Made by a program: the position numbers and the translations under genes. A stretch of 60,000 nt of DNA. Source: Takakia lepidozioides (lineage: Eukaryota > Streptophyta > Takakiopsida > Takakiales > Takakiaceae). This document shows positions 21,695-31,684 of the stretch, piece after piece. Under the pieces are notes generated by a model, which saw only the letters and a list, made by a program, of their open reading frames with translations, did not search any database and had not been told where the DNA came from. Positions within the stretch are counted from its first letter, which is position 1; each line of letters opens with the position of its first letter. The stretch is taken from positions 48,362,001-48,422,000 of the forward strand of contig CM060731.1 in the NCBI GenBank assembly GCA_030704615.1. The letters run 5' to 3'.

Positions 21695-22396
21695 ATGCAT
21701 GGCATACATGCCGGAAACCTGGCATACATAAAAGATCCCCAGTATTTATGGGTCACATCTGATTGGGAGATAACCATACGTGCGGGAGATATTCGAGATT
21801 GGTGGGAGAGAGAGCAGTTTTGCCACAATCTGGGAGGGCATTGGAGTCAAAGAAGGTCCAGGTTTATCCGGCTCCCACAGGTTCAATGGGTGCCGGAGGA
21901 GAAAGAATTGTATGACCGACAACCGATTGGGAGATATTTGTTGTTGTCCGAACTGGAAGATGCTATAATATGTCAACGCCGAATGAATGATGCGTACGAG
22001 GTGGCTTATCGTCGAAACGACACAATGGTTATGGACAGGGCCCGCGAGAGGCAGTTGGAAAGTATCAAAAGTACCATCAAGGCAGTTGTAGAGAAATGGA
22101 GGCGATTATGGACATACCGTTATCATCGTGTTTCGGGGGCTGAATTGCCGGATGTGGACGGTCTCGTTGCCGATTTGCATGCAGCTCGAGCACTTATTCT
22201 CGATCCACCTCCGCCACGTCGTGAGAGTGAAGAAGAAAGTCAACTTTCACCGCGAAGTAGGCGGATGCAGGCCAGAATTAATCACATGTCATTGGGCCCC
22301 TCATTGACCACGAGATCACGGTCGCAAGCTCTGGCAATTGGCAGTGCAAATCAGGCCACAACATCAAATTCCACATCCTCGGACAGTGACGACTAG
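21695..22396 (+). CDS. Unrecognised ORF, 233 aa, charged, acidic Ser-rich tail
   Basis: The frame starts at an ATG at 21695 and ends TSNSTSSDSDD. Features visible are a Trp/Arg-rich first half (DWEITIRAGDIRDWWEREQF, then FIRLPQVQWVPEEKELYDRQ), a probable coiled coil around residues 85-140 with many Arg and Glu, a short PPPPRRESEEESQ stretch and a Ser/Thr-rich acidic end. No family is recognised. Related reading upstream of the ATG is broken, so the N-terminus may be incomplete. It lies between the fold-back cluster and the 120-bp repeat, in the same stretch as the kinase-like gene and the inactivated gene at 23530-24363, which also has a coiled coil and acidic end. It could be a gene of an unknown transposon. 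Confidence 0.4.
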   Translation: MHGIHAGNLAYIKDPQYLWVTSDWEITIRAGDIRDWWEREQFCHNLGGHWSQRRSRFIRLPQVQWVPEEKELYDRQPIGRYLLLSELEDAIICQRRMNDAYEVAYRRNDTMVMDRARERQLESIKSTIKAVVEKWRRLWTYRYHRVSGAELPDVDGLVADLHAARALILDPPPPRRESEEESQLSPRSRRMQARINHMSLGPSLTTRSRSQALAIGSANQATTSNSTSSDSDD

Positions 22397-22844
22397 GCTT
22401 TTAATGACTGGCAGCGTAAAACATATACAATATGCATTTTTGTTGTACCTTGAATATTGTTGGAAAACACAGTGATGGCATTCCGCCAAGTTTGTACATC
22501 ACCAATTTTGTTAATACACAATGCACATGTGCAGCACCTGCCAATTTCAATTGCATGAGCAGCATTTTTTTCACATTTACACTTGTGTGATGGGGAAGAA
22601 GTAGTTCACCCTGTAAACAAATTTACAATGATGTCATATTTGATCATGACGTGTATATGGGTATTTGCAATGAACTCCGAAAGCTGGAGAACAATGAACA
22701 TTGATGTTAACAAATAAGTTATAACGAGTTACGAACGGTCATCTTCCAAACAAATTTCGCCTGGTCCCTGCGTATTTTATAATCATTTCGCAAAATCTAT
22801 GATCTTTTTATGAACATACCCACAAAGTTCTCAAAGCACAAAAT
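22397..22844. other. No gene seen
   Basis: AT-rich spacer between the 233-aa frame and the tandem repeat. The last 30 bp (CTCAAAGCACAAAATAATTTC) resemble the end of a repeat unit, so the tandem array may begin with a partial unit here. Confidence 0.4.
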
Positions 22845-23204
22845 AATTTCGATTGATCTCATATTACACTGGGACGTATCAGATGGTACATTGAACACAC
22901 TGGCCAAGTTTCAAAGCGAACGAAAATCATTTGGATGGGCAACCATCCGTTGGGCCATTGAACGAATTTCTATTGAACTCATATTACTGTGGGGCCTCTT
23001 ACATGGCACATTGAATATAGTGGCTAAGTCTCAAAGCGCACCAAAATCATTTCGATGGGCAACCATCCGTTGAGCCATCGAATGAATTTCGATTGATCTG
23101 ATATTAGTCCGGGACCTGATACATGGTATGTTGAACATAGTGGCAAAGATTGAAAGCAAACGAAAATCATTTGGATGGGCAACCATTCAATCGCCCATTG
23201 AATG
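22845..23204. repeat. Tandem repeat, three units of exactly 120 bp
   Basis: AATTTCGATTGATCTCATATTA starts at 22845 and its variants at 22965 and 23085, an exact 120-bp step. Each unit also holds TACATTGAACA..GTGGC, a CAAAG..CGAACGAAAATCATTT motif and GGATGGGCAACCATCCGTTG. Units differ by scattered substitutions with no indel. No start-to-stop frame uses the whole repeat. Confidence 0.95.
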
Positions 23205-23529
23205 AGGGTTTCGTCTTCGATTACACGCTTGATGCGATGCGGAGATTGTTATACCTTTGCATGTTCGTATAAATGCTATCCACGCTACGGTTTGACATGC
23301 GTGCGACACGTTGCAAGCCTGACAGTGCCCGCTTTACCCGTGCTTCTCTGGAGGCCAAATGGGTCGTTCATTGTACCCAATTCTCCCAATCGCCATTCAA
23401 TGGGACCCATGCCTGAATCTCCAGCGTTTTGGACAAGCGCCATACAGTTGCCATGACAATGTCCTGCTCCTTTGTAACGCGGTCGACATCTAATATCGGG
23501 TTCATCTCCGATTGAATGGCGACCCTCGA

Positions 23530-24363
23530 TTATTCCCCGGTTTCCAGTACTGGTTCTTTTCTTTTTCTCCTTCTCTCATCCGCAATTCGCTGTTCCTCAA
23601 CCATGGTTTCATCGGCCATAGGGTCAAGGACGTCCGTAACTTCCTGAATGATGAGGTCAATACTGCGATCGAGCATCGCAAACTCCGCGTCCATGTCCAC
23701 GACGTTTGTTCGATCCTCATTGTGGACAACAGTGCCTTCATTGTTTGGAGGTATGTCTTGCAATCTAGCTTCCAACTCGGCTATGCGCAGTGTTTGTCAG
23801 TCTAGTCGGTCCTGCAGGGTCCTGATTCGCTGGTCTCTTTCTGCCAGTTGTTCCTCTAACGTTGCAGCCGGTTGTATTTCGAACGTGTCCAGGATGTACT
23901 CCAAATCGTATAGCAACCTTGCATTCCTCCTACTAGCAGTTTGCCAATTCACTGGACGCAAGAGTATGACCTCCAAGTACAACATGGTTGCCAAGGTATA
24001 CGGGATTTGACCCTTTAAGAGAGGTTGACCCCACAATGTGCAATGCACCTCATTCGCCCTATGCTGGAAATGCAAGTTCGTGCAAGACCTGGACTCTACG
24101 TAATTGTTTCGGGTTTGCACGTCATGCCTATCCAAAGGCCACAATCGATTGATGTGATACCATTTTAGGATTTTTTTGCATCTCGCCATCCGCCATCAGA
24201 ATTCTTCTGGAACGTCCTCCCAGCCCTCTTCTGCTAGTATGCTAGGGTCACCAAATACTTCCCAATTCAAGTCTTGTCTTTACCCTTTGATTTTCTTAGG
24301 GGGCGGTCCATGTTCATTGGGGTCATCTTTTCCATAACGGTCATCGTCCTGGCCCTCTGCCAT
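23530..24363 (-). pseudogene. Unrecognised coiled-coil gene with three in-frame stops
   Basis: One minus-strand frame runs from an ATG at 24363 (MAEGQDDDRYGKDD) to the stop at 23530, about 277 codons, interrupted only by single stops at about 24280 (TAA), 24198 (TGA) and 23797 (TGA). There are no frameshifts. The middle has LWGQPLLKGQIPYTLATMLY and a heptad-rich stretch (LEEQLAERDQRIRTLQDRLD, continuing past a stop into LRIAELEARLQ), and the end is charged (EQRIADERRRKRKEP). I recognise no family. All three stops are one C-to-T step from CAA or CGA, as expected for decay of methylated DNA. It probably belonged to the same transposon as the neighbouring unknown genes. Confidence 0.5.
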
Positions 24364-24730
24364 TCTACAACAATCGGAGCAACACTAAACGAGGTTTTCT
24401 AAAAAGACGTAACTCTAAACCCTTCCCTCGTTAAGTAGGTTTGAGTAGGTGTCAAAATAGTTCTTAAAAGCTAATTTTGTAGAATAAAATGATCCTGGAA
24501 GCCAGATGAGGGCCTATGGGAGCATTCTGCAACGACCTCACAGAAATCGTGGCAAAAAATACCCCCCATCCAACCAATGGCCTCCTTCTCCACGTGACTA
24601 CGTGTCGGGGATAATTAAATGTCACGCATACAGAAGTTGTGTGGAGAAGTGAGGGGAGAATAAGCCTCTCTTGGCGTATATCCCCCCCCCCCTCATTTCT
24701 CGGGCCACGTACGGGGCGAATATTCTAGAA
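24364..24730. other. Spacer left of array 3; no gene seen
   Basis: No gene is seen. A C run at 24687-24696 and a CACGTGACTACGTG near-palindrome at 24592-24605 are the only visible features. Confidence 0.4.
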
Positions 24731-24963
24731 GCGACCGCCAACTTGGCGGTCGCTCGATTTTTCGGAAAATAAAAAAATAAACGACCGCCAGAACTGGCGG
24801 TCGCTCCATTTTCTGGAAAGAAAAAAAATAAGCGACCGCCAACATAGGCGGTCGCTTCATCTAAAAAAAATTTAAAAAAATAAGCGACCGCCAACATAGA
24901 CGGTCGCTTCATTTTCAAAAACTTAAAAAAAAATAAGCGACTGCCAACATAGGCGGTCGCTTC
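24731..24963. repeat. Palindrome array 3
   Basis: Five units of the GCGACCGCC...GGCGGTCGC dyad start at 24731, 24781, 24832, 24884 and 24937 (period 50-53 bp). Centres are AACTT, AGAACT or AACATA, with spacers of A/T runs. The array lies less than 200 bp beyond the stop of the hAT transposase remnant (25152), so it sits at the 3' side of that element. Confidence 0.93.
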
Positions 24964-25151
24964 ATTTTCATTTTCATCCAGTCTCGTCGACTGTACAATG
25001 GGTTCGACACAATCGTTTGTATAAACATGGTTGCGTATGTCAATCGGTCCTGGCAGTACATCACCCCTAAGCTCCATTGGGGCACTACCGGTGGCTTCAG
25101 CGTGTAGTGGGAGGTGAGGGTCGACCCCAACTTCATTTTGAGGACCATGTT

Positions 25152-26970
25152 CTAGGGATAACACAATTGCAGCTTCACCTTCATCTGCGATACGTCTTCA
25201 AGAAGGTCATTAAAGGTCGGCTGGATATAAGCATCTTCCTCTGTGAATGTAAACGGGTCATACGCATTTTCGAGAGCATCATCGGATCCATCTTCACTAT
25301 CGGAGGCAGATGATTCCCTCTCAGATGATTATCTCTGAGGCTCAGTATCATCACTCATCGAATCAGCCTCAGAAGCAGATTCTTCGGAATGCAAATTCCT
25401 CTCATACCATGCTGCAGCATCATCCGCTGTCCTCTCACGTAGCAGTCGGCAATTGGTATACACATACACCAATTTGTCAGCCCTCGCGGGATTCAACCTG
25501 TTGCAAATCTTATTGTGAACAAATGAGTAACTACTTCAATTGCGTTCGCAAGATGAGGCAGAGCACACTTGAGCAATAATGCGCTTCGCAATGGGAGCCA
25601 ATGTTATTGTTTCAGCTCTAATCAGATCCCACCATTCATGTGGCAGCATATTGAGCTCTTTTGGATCCGACATGTCCTCAAAATGGTCGCGGCGATCTGA
25701 GAAGCATTGGTACTCGGATATAGCTCTCTCTGCATGGTTCGGCGGAGCTAGTCGCATGAACACTCGCACGAGGCCGGCCTTGGCATCAGCGTCGTCTCGG
25801 AGCATGGTATTATCGAACAAGAATGGATTGAGCAAAGTCCCCGCATAATGCAAGTCCGTTTGAACCATCAAACGACAATCGTAAAATGCATCCTCAGCAC
25901 TGTTCGCAAGTTCAGGTTCCAAGGAGAAGGGATGATGCATCAAGGATTGGACGTGCTTCTCAAGATTTTGCATTAGTAACCATGTCTTGCCCATTACTGG
26001 TTGCTTTCCATCAAACTCCCGCAAGACGATTAACACCGGCTCTACCATATAAACAAAGTTTTCACATTTCTTCCAGAAATCATCGCTGCGAATGCTATTT
26101 CGAACTTTTCAACTTTTGCCCAATGGCTTGCTTTTCTGGAGTCCCGCAATGTCCGTGTGTACGCAACCCATTGATGATCGATGATGGTGTGCCCCAGACT
26201 GCTCTTCACCGTCACCAACCGATCCACCATCAAGAAGTTAGTGACAAAACGAGTTTCGCTTGGATTGCGGAGGCTGTATTTGGTTTCGTGCCTCCTATAT
26301 ATTGCCAAAAGGATGTGGTATATGCGGATGAACGACACAACAGTCTTCACTCGCTTGACAAGTTGTTTCACCCACTGTTCTTTTCCCCAATCTTCCAAAA
26401 AGAGGTCAATGATATGAGTAGCACAACCTTGAAAGTACATATTAGGATAACGTGCCAACAACATGTCTGCAATGTTTCTCATGTTAGCGGCATTGTCTGT
26501 GCATATTTGCACAATTCTATCACTTCCGACCTGTTCGATGAAGTCCGTCAATAGTTCTCATTGATAAATGTTCATCTTTCTTCTCGCCGCTAGAGTCGAC
26601 TGATCCCAAGAATTGTTCCCCAGCTGGACATACGAGCATGACATTGAACAACAGTCTATTTGTGACAGAACTCCAACCCTCGGCACATATAGTGCTTCCA
26701 TATTTTCTGATGCACTCGCCCGTCCTATCGTTGACCTTTTGGATAAGCTCCGTCATGGCGTCTTCTAGCAATCATGTGCGGAGATTGTGATGAGTCGGAG
26801 ACACGTACGTGGATCTGGACTCCGAGGTTGCTCTAACGGCAGAAACAAATGTCGGAAGCCTTGCCACATTAAATGGTATGTTGGCCTCGAAGAAAAACTG
26901 TGCCCATTTTTTATCCACCTGTCTTTTCGCAGACAACTTAAGACCTTATTGCATGGATTGCTGCCGTAAT
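25152..26970 (-). pseudogene. hAT transposase (DUF659 and hAT dimerisation type), inactivated
   Basis: Minus strand. About 26960-26530 carries KWAQFFFEANIPFNVARLPTF and TICAEGWSSVTNRLLFNVM (DUF659). Next, 26551-26042 has IVQICTDNAANMR, YFQGCATHIIDLFLEDWG and RFVTNFLMVDRLV. Finally 26048-25152 has LNMLPHEWWDLIRAE, IAKRIIAQVCSASSCERN and FVHNKICNRLNPARADKLVYVY (hAT C-terminal dimerisation region), then an acidic tail. It is broken by stops (after NLRT and CERN) and frameshifts near 26535 and 26045, and the N-terminal BED finger is missing beyond 26970. Such enzymes cut and paste DNA between short terminal repeats; I did not find clear TIRs or an 8-bp target duplication here. Confidence 0.9.
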
Positions 26971-29900
26971 CTTCTACTCCGTTAAAGTGTAGGGGTACAA
27001 ACCCTACAACACTTGCAGAACAAGAGCTTCTTCACAAGCTCTCAAACTTTTCAATGGGGCTCTCCTTGAAGACCTCCTCTTGTATATAAACACCACAAGA
27101 CTTTCCTCTTGCAAACCCTGCAACACCTTGTAACTTAAGAGCTATCTATCAAGCCCTCTTCCACACACAAGTGCTAACTATGCTAACACCTTGCACTCAT
27201 AGATGTAAGCAGGTCTTCTTCTAGTGATACGAAAATGGTGAAAATAGGAGAAACCACTCTATCACGTTATATAAGTCAAGCCAATGGCACCTTTGCTAAA
27301 GAACTCCACCATATAAACCTCACCCACTCTCCATCTCAAATACTAGAGCTGTGGCGGCGAGAGAGGCCTCGGGAGGCTCGACTAGAAGAAGACGAGCCTG
27401 CCTATGTCTCACGTGGAGATAACCTCTCCACGTCCCAAGTGAGGTTCGCCACCTCACTTGGCACATGGAACCAAATGAAGTCCCAATGCCAACAAAATAC
27501 AAATATAAATGTATAATATCTTAATTAGCTAGAAATAACTATTTCTAACTAATCACAAACAAAACCATGACACCTCTTTGCAACCCCCTTGTATTCTCTT
27601 TGATCATAGCTACCATCTTAACTTGGAGTTAATCAACTCTCTATGAAATCAATGTGCCCCAATCAACTGCCGCCGTCGAAATCTAATGAATCAAGACATT
27701 ATCGATGAAATTTAATGAAAAAGGGTGCCGAATTTTAGAAAAATCGGATGAAGCTTGGATGAAAAAGTTAAAATTGCCATTAAGCCTGCCGAACCTAGCA
27801 TAATTCCGGGGGGGTTTAATGATTCCGGCAGGGGTCTGACGAAATAGAGCGACCTCTACGGTATACATAATGACGTGGCACATCAGACGTCATGTTCAGA
27901 CACTCCATTTGGTTTAAGTCATGTCTTAACTAGGCTTGATTGAATTTGGGCCGCATCTGTGGCTTCCACTAGCTAAGGGTTTGTAAAATGCAGAAATATC
28001 CATCGTTGTTCTTAAAAACAAGTCTGATCAGCTATTATATTGTTCCAATCTCATTGTCCATTTGTTGTATTGTTACTAGATCAGCAAGAATTCCATACGT
28101 TCTTAGGCAGTTTTAAAATTTGGGCCCTGTCTTGTCTTCATTGAGTTTTTTCTTCATCCAGCTTTAAGGTCTAATTCAGAGCGGGCGCTTCAGCTCTGAA
28201 TAGAAAGGTGATTATTGTATTGTGACCCTACATCCAATGAAGCAAAAAAATGACAATTTAAGTACAATGACAAAAACATAGTCACTAGGGAGTGTTTATT
28301 TTTTTGTTTACTTTAGACATATCAAAGATTGGACAGAGATTGCCCCATACTCAAAATCAGTGAATCCATTTGGTTGAGTCCATTCATGTGAAGACAATAA
28401 ATTGGTCATAGAGAGCAATGTACAAATAAAAGAGCAATGAATCAAATATCAGAAGAATAAAAGTCAAATAGAATTAGGATCCAAATTAACCACCAAGTAT
28501 GAAAAAATTAAAGAGTAAAAAAGGACATCGATCAATGATAGCCGAGTACAAAGTTTTGTTCTGCATATTATCAACACAACAAAGCGAAATTAACTATTGA
28601 AGATAATCAGAAAATGATCATTTGAACTACCGGAGTCTGAACAAATTCAATGAATGAATTCATTGAAACGAGGGAGATGAAGCGTGTATGTACATGTACG
28701 TGTCTGTGGATGTGAAAAATTTAGACATTTTGGAGATTTGATTTTTTTTTATAAGAGAACCCACTGGTAGCTGAGCCTCTGCTCATCTCTTCTCATAAAA
28801 TATTAGATGGACCAATGCACTGCCATCAACCTCTCATTGAAGAAGCATACAGACCTCGTTGTAGCGCAAGGTTGGTTGATGTATGCAGTAGTCTCTCTTG
28901 AAGTCACACAACATCCTTCTCAATGTGACACATCCCACTTTTGAACCAAGTGGTCGCTCAAATTTCAATATATGCCAAATACCATATCTGTAATCAATTT
29001 CATGTATGTTCATGCAAGATTGGGTGTTGGGAAGAACATATGTGTGTCCCATCTTTGGAGATAGAGTCGGAGATGAGGACGATCCAGCGACAGTCATGTG
29101 AGTTGAGACACCTATATTGCATGTTGAGCTCGATCCATCCTTAGAACAACCTGTGGGCACTGATGGATCAAAGGCAAATGCAAAAGGACTAGCAGTTCCA
29201 CCTCGTGGACGGCCTCCAATGTCACGCTATACGAGCACATCGTCTGCTCCATTTCCTAACTCAATAGGCAAGAAAAAAAAAATAGCAGCCAGGGTGTAGC
29301 ATTGAAGAGCACAGATCCTTGCCACGACCTCCTACATTGGAGTCCGAGTGACGGGCCTTGATGTCCTCCACGGACGGAGGAGGCCAGGGGGGAGGCGCTC
29401 CTACAATATTGGTGGGAGGAGGCCAGTAGGAGACAATCATCCCAAAATAATCCTATCAAAAGTTTTTGCATTAAAATGACTGACAATAGTGTTTGTCATC
29501 GTGGATAATGTCCACTTGCAAAATTTTCAAAGAGTAAAACAAAAAAAATTCAAGAATGTCAGCTTGAAAAAAGATATAATAACGGTGTGTGACTCGTAGA
29601 AGTTGCAAATGATCGCATGTCATTTTTATAGCAAGAAACTTGAGTCTTCGAATTGTTGTTAAATAGAGCATAATTCAAATCCCATGAGTTAAGATGCAGA
29701 TGACAAAATCCAAAACGTTAAGACCTCTCACTTCGAAGAACAACACTTCGAACAGACTAGTAGATATGACTGTGAAGAACACTGCTCTAACAACAACTTT
29801 TGTGGGAACATCGACCTCAATTGGCTGTCGATTTGCGTCTCTTAGGAGCAGTTGTGATGAGATATTGGGACTCTTAACGCTTGACCTGCCCACTGGGTTT

Positions 29901-30390
29901 TTAATGTTTGTATTTCTATGCCTGAGCTGCGAGGTTACCGACCGACTCCATCGGAGAAGTGACAAGTCCCCAACAAACAACACAAAAGGCTCACAAGCAG
30001 GTAAAACTTTATTCTTATATTTATAATCAGTATTCCTTGCTTTGTTTTGAGTTTTCTAATCAGTTGCACTCTATAGTTTTTTTTACAACTTAACCCATTG
30101 AATTCTAGGATTCATTGAAAGGGTGCGTGTGCACAATTGGAACGACAAGACTTTATTTGAAACACTGACAAATGCTTTATATTATGGCAAATGTTATGTT
30201 ATGTTAAGGCAAATGTTATGGAATATGTGGTTAACATGGTAAGTATGCCCATGTAGCCACATGGAGTAAGTGTTAGGATTGCGAGCAAAGAGTCCCATTT
30301 GCAACAGAAAGACGTTGTAGATAGCCCCTAATGGTTCTCTGCCAACTTTATGCTGTGGGGACGTCGGATGTCACAAACCCCCTTTAGCCG
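26971..30390. other. Mostly anonymous DNA; no gene seen
   Basis: The 26985-27560 part has repeated phrases (ACAAACCCTACAACACTTGCAG, GCAAACCCTGCAACACCTTG) as in an LTR or degenerate direct repeat, but no clear ends. A TGACGTGGC..CAGACGTCA block lies at about 27868-27890, resembling 17250-17335. From 28000 to 30390 only short open frames occur (for example 28834-29160 minus and 29694-30026 plus), with no recognised domain. Confidence 0.4.
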
Positions 30391-30539
30391 TTGAAGTGCG
30401 ATGAATTCAACATCAAACCAAAAAGAGATCTAATTGCTCTATTTACTTACACAAAGAAATCCAGGACAAAGCTTAATTTACTAATTCACAGTCTATCCGA
30501 CAATCAACTCATGAGTATGATGAATGAGACTACAACAAA

Positions 30540-31060
30540 GAGGATTGAGATATTGCTCTCACTAAACAACACGTTGACAAAAGGCTTGCTAGCAAGATTT
30601 TTTTTGATGAGGAAGTTCTTAATGATCCGAATAAACCCTGTGGACACAAAGGAGCGTCACCTCAACTTGCTCTTGAGTCTCTCTCCAAGGGGAAAACTCC
30701 AAGATGGTTTTCCTACCAAAGTTTTTCTTGACTTATGGAATAGTGTTGGCTCAAGTTTGCTAGCTCTTTTTACTAGACTTTGGGGTATTGTATATATGCC
30801 TCAGTACAATAATATCTTTTTTAGTTCCAAAAAGAGGAGATTAAAGCTCGTCTCAAGAATTGGAGGCCGATTACATTACTAAGCACAATGGACACAAGAA
30901 TCTTGCAAAAACTCTTGTCATTCGACTATAGTCTGTACTCCTCTATTTGGTTAGACCTAATCAAACGAGCTTTGTGAAAGATCGAGGTCTACTCGACAAT
31001 GTTATTGTATGGGCATTATAGGACATCTCAACGAATCCCGAGCCATTCCAATGAGGAGAC
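30540..31060 (+). pseudogene. LINE (L1-type) reverse transcriptase remnant
   Basis: Across shifting plus-strand frames the sequence reads LESLSKGKTP, DGFPTKVFLDLWNSVGSSL, then KNWRPITLLSTMDTRIL, and VRPNQTSFVKDRGLLDNVI. This is the order GK.PGPDG, NWRPI.LL and QTGFV..R found in the N-terminal half of plant L1 reverse transcriptases. At least three frameshifts separate the pieces and the YADD region is absent. It lies about 600 bp downstream of the PAL stop codon. Confidence 0.75.
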
Positions 31061-31684
31061 TCCGTCAATTTAATCTGGCTTTGGTGATGAGAGGATACAA
31101 AATACCTTGGCTTCACTATAGGAGAACGTGGTTTTTATGACTACAAATATGACTGCCCCACAGTCATGAAAAAGTATATATGATTGTAGGGCCCATATAT
31201 ACTCATGCAGAGAGACCCTGTAACTTTTTTTGCTATAGATGGTCATAGTCATAAGCGCCATACAATCACATGTATCAAATCATATCCTTAACTGTTATTG
31301 ATCATCAGATTGAATTTGTTACAAAATTGTGATGTGGGTTGAACAGAACTTATAACATTCAATGATGCGGAGGATGATTTTGTGGACGTCATGAGTTCTG
31401 GTGAAAGTAAAACAGGGTCATTTAAAGAGCCCTTTTGTGTATCAAGAATTATGGACACATGGCTGCTCCAAAGCTTCTGAAGCTTTTTGTGAGGAGAGTG
31501 TGAATGACTAGTTTAGTGAATTGTTGCTACCTACAGCTCAAATGAAGAGCCTCTCTATGCATGTACATCTGGCCTTATGTTCTACTTTAGCGGTTGATCA
31601 ATGAATGCATCATATGATGCAAGTTGGAAGGGAAGTTAAAAATTCCGAATCCCTGTGACGATCTACTATCGAAGGTAATCCGCC

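Noticed and set aside
21695-24363. Plus ORF 21695-22396 and minus gene 23530-24363 as duplicates of one gene
   Set aside because: Both have a coiled coil and acidic ends, but no shared motif could be aligned by eye.
24622-25164. Minus-strand ORF of 180 codons
   Set aside because: It runs through the palindrome array and A/T spacers (repeated RLFFF-like peptides), in a frame different from the hAT C-terminus.
26985-27560. Solo LTR
   Set aside because: The repetitive wording suggests one, but no TG...CA ends or target duplication could be placed.
29694-30026. Plus-strand ORF of 110 codons as a host gene
   Set aside because: No domain, no splice context, an open frame also on the other strand, and transposon surroundings.
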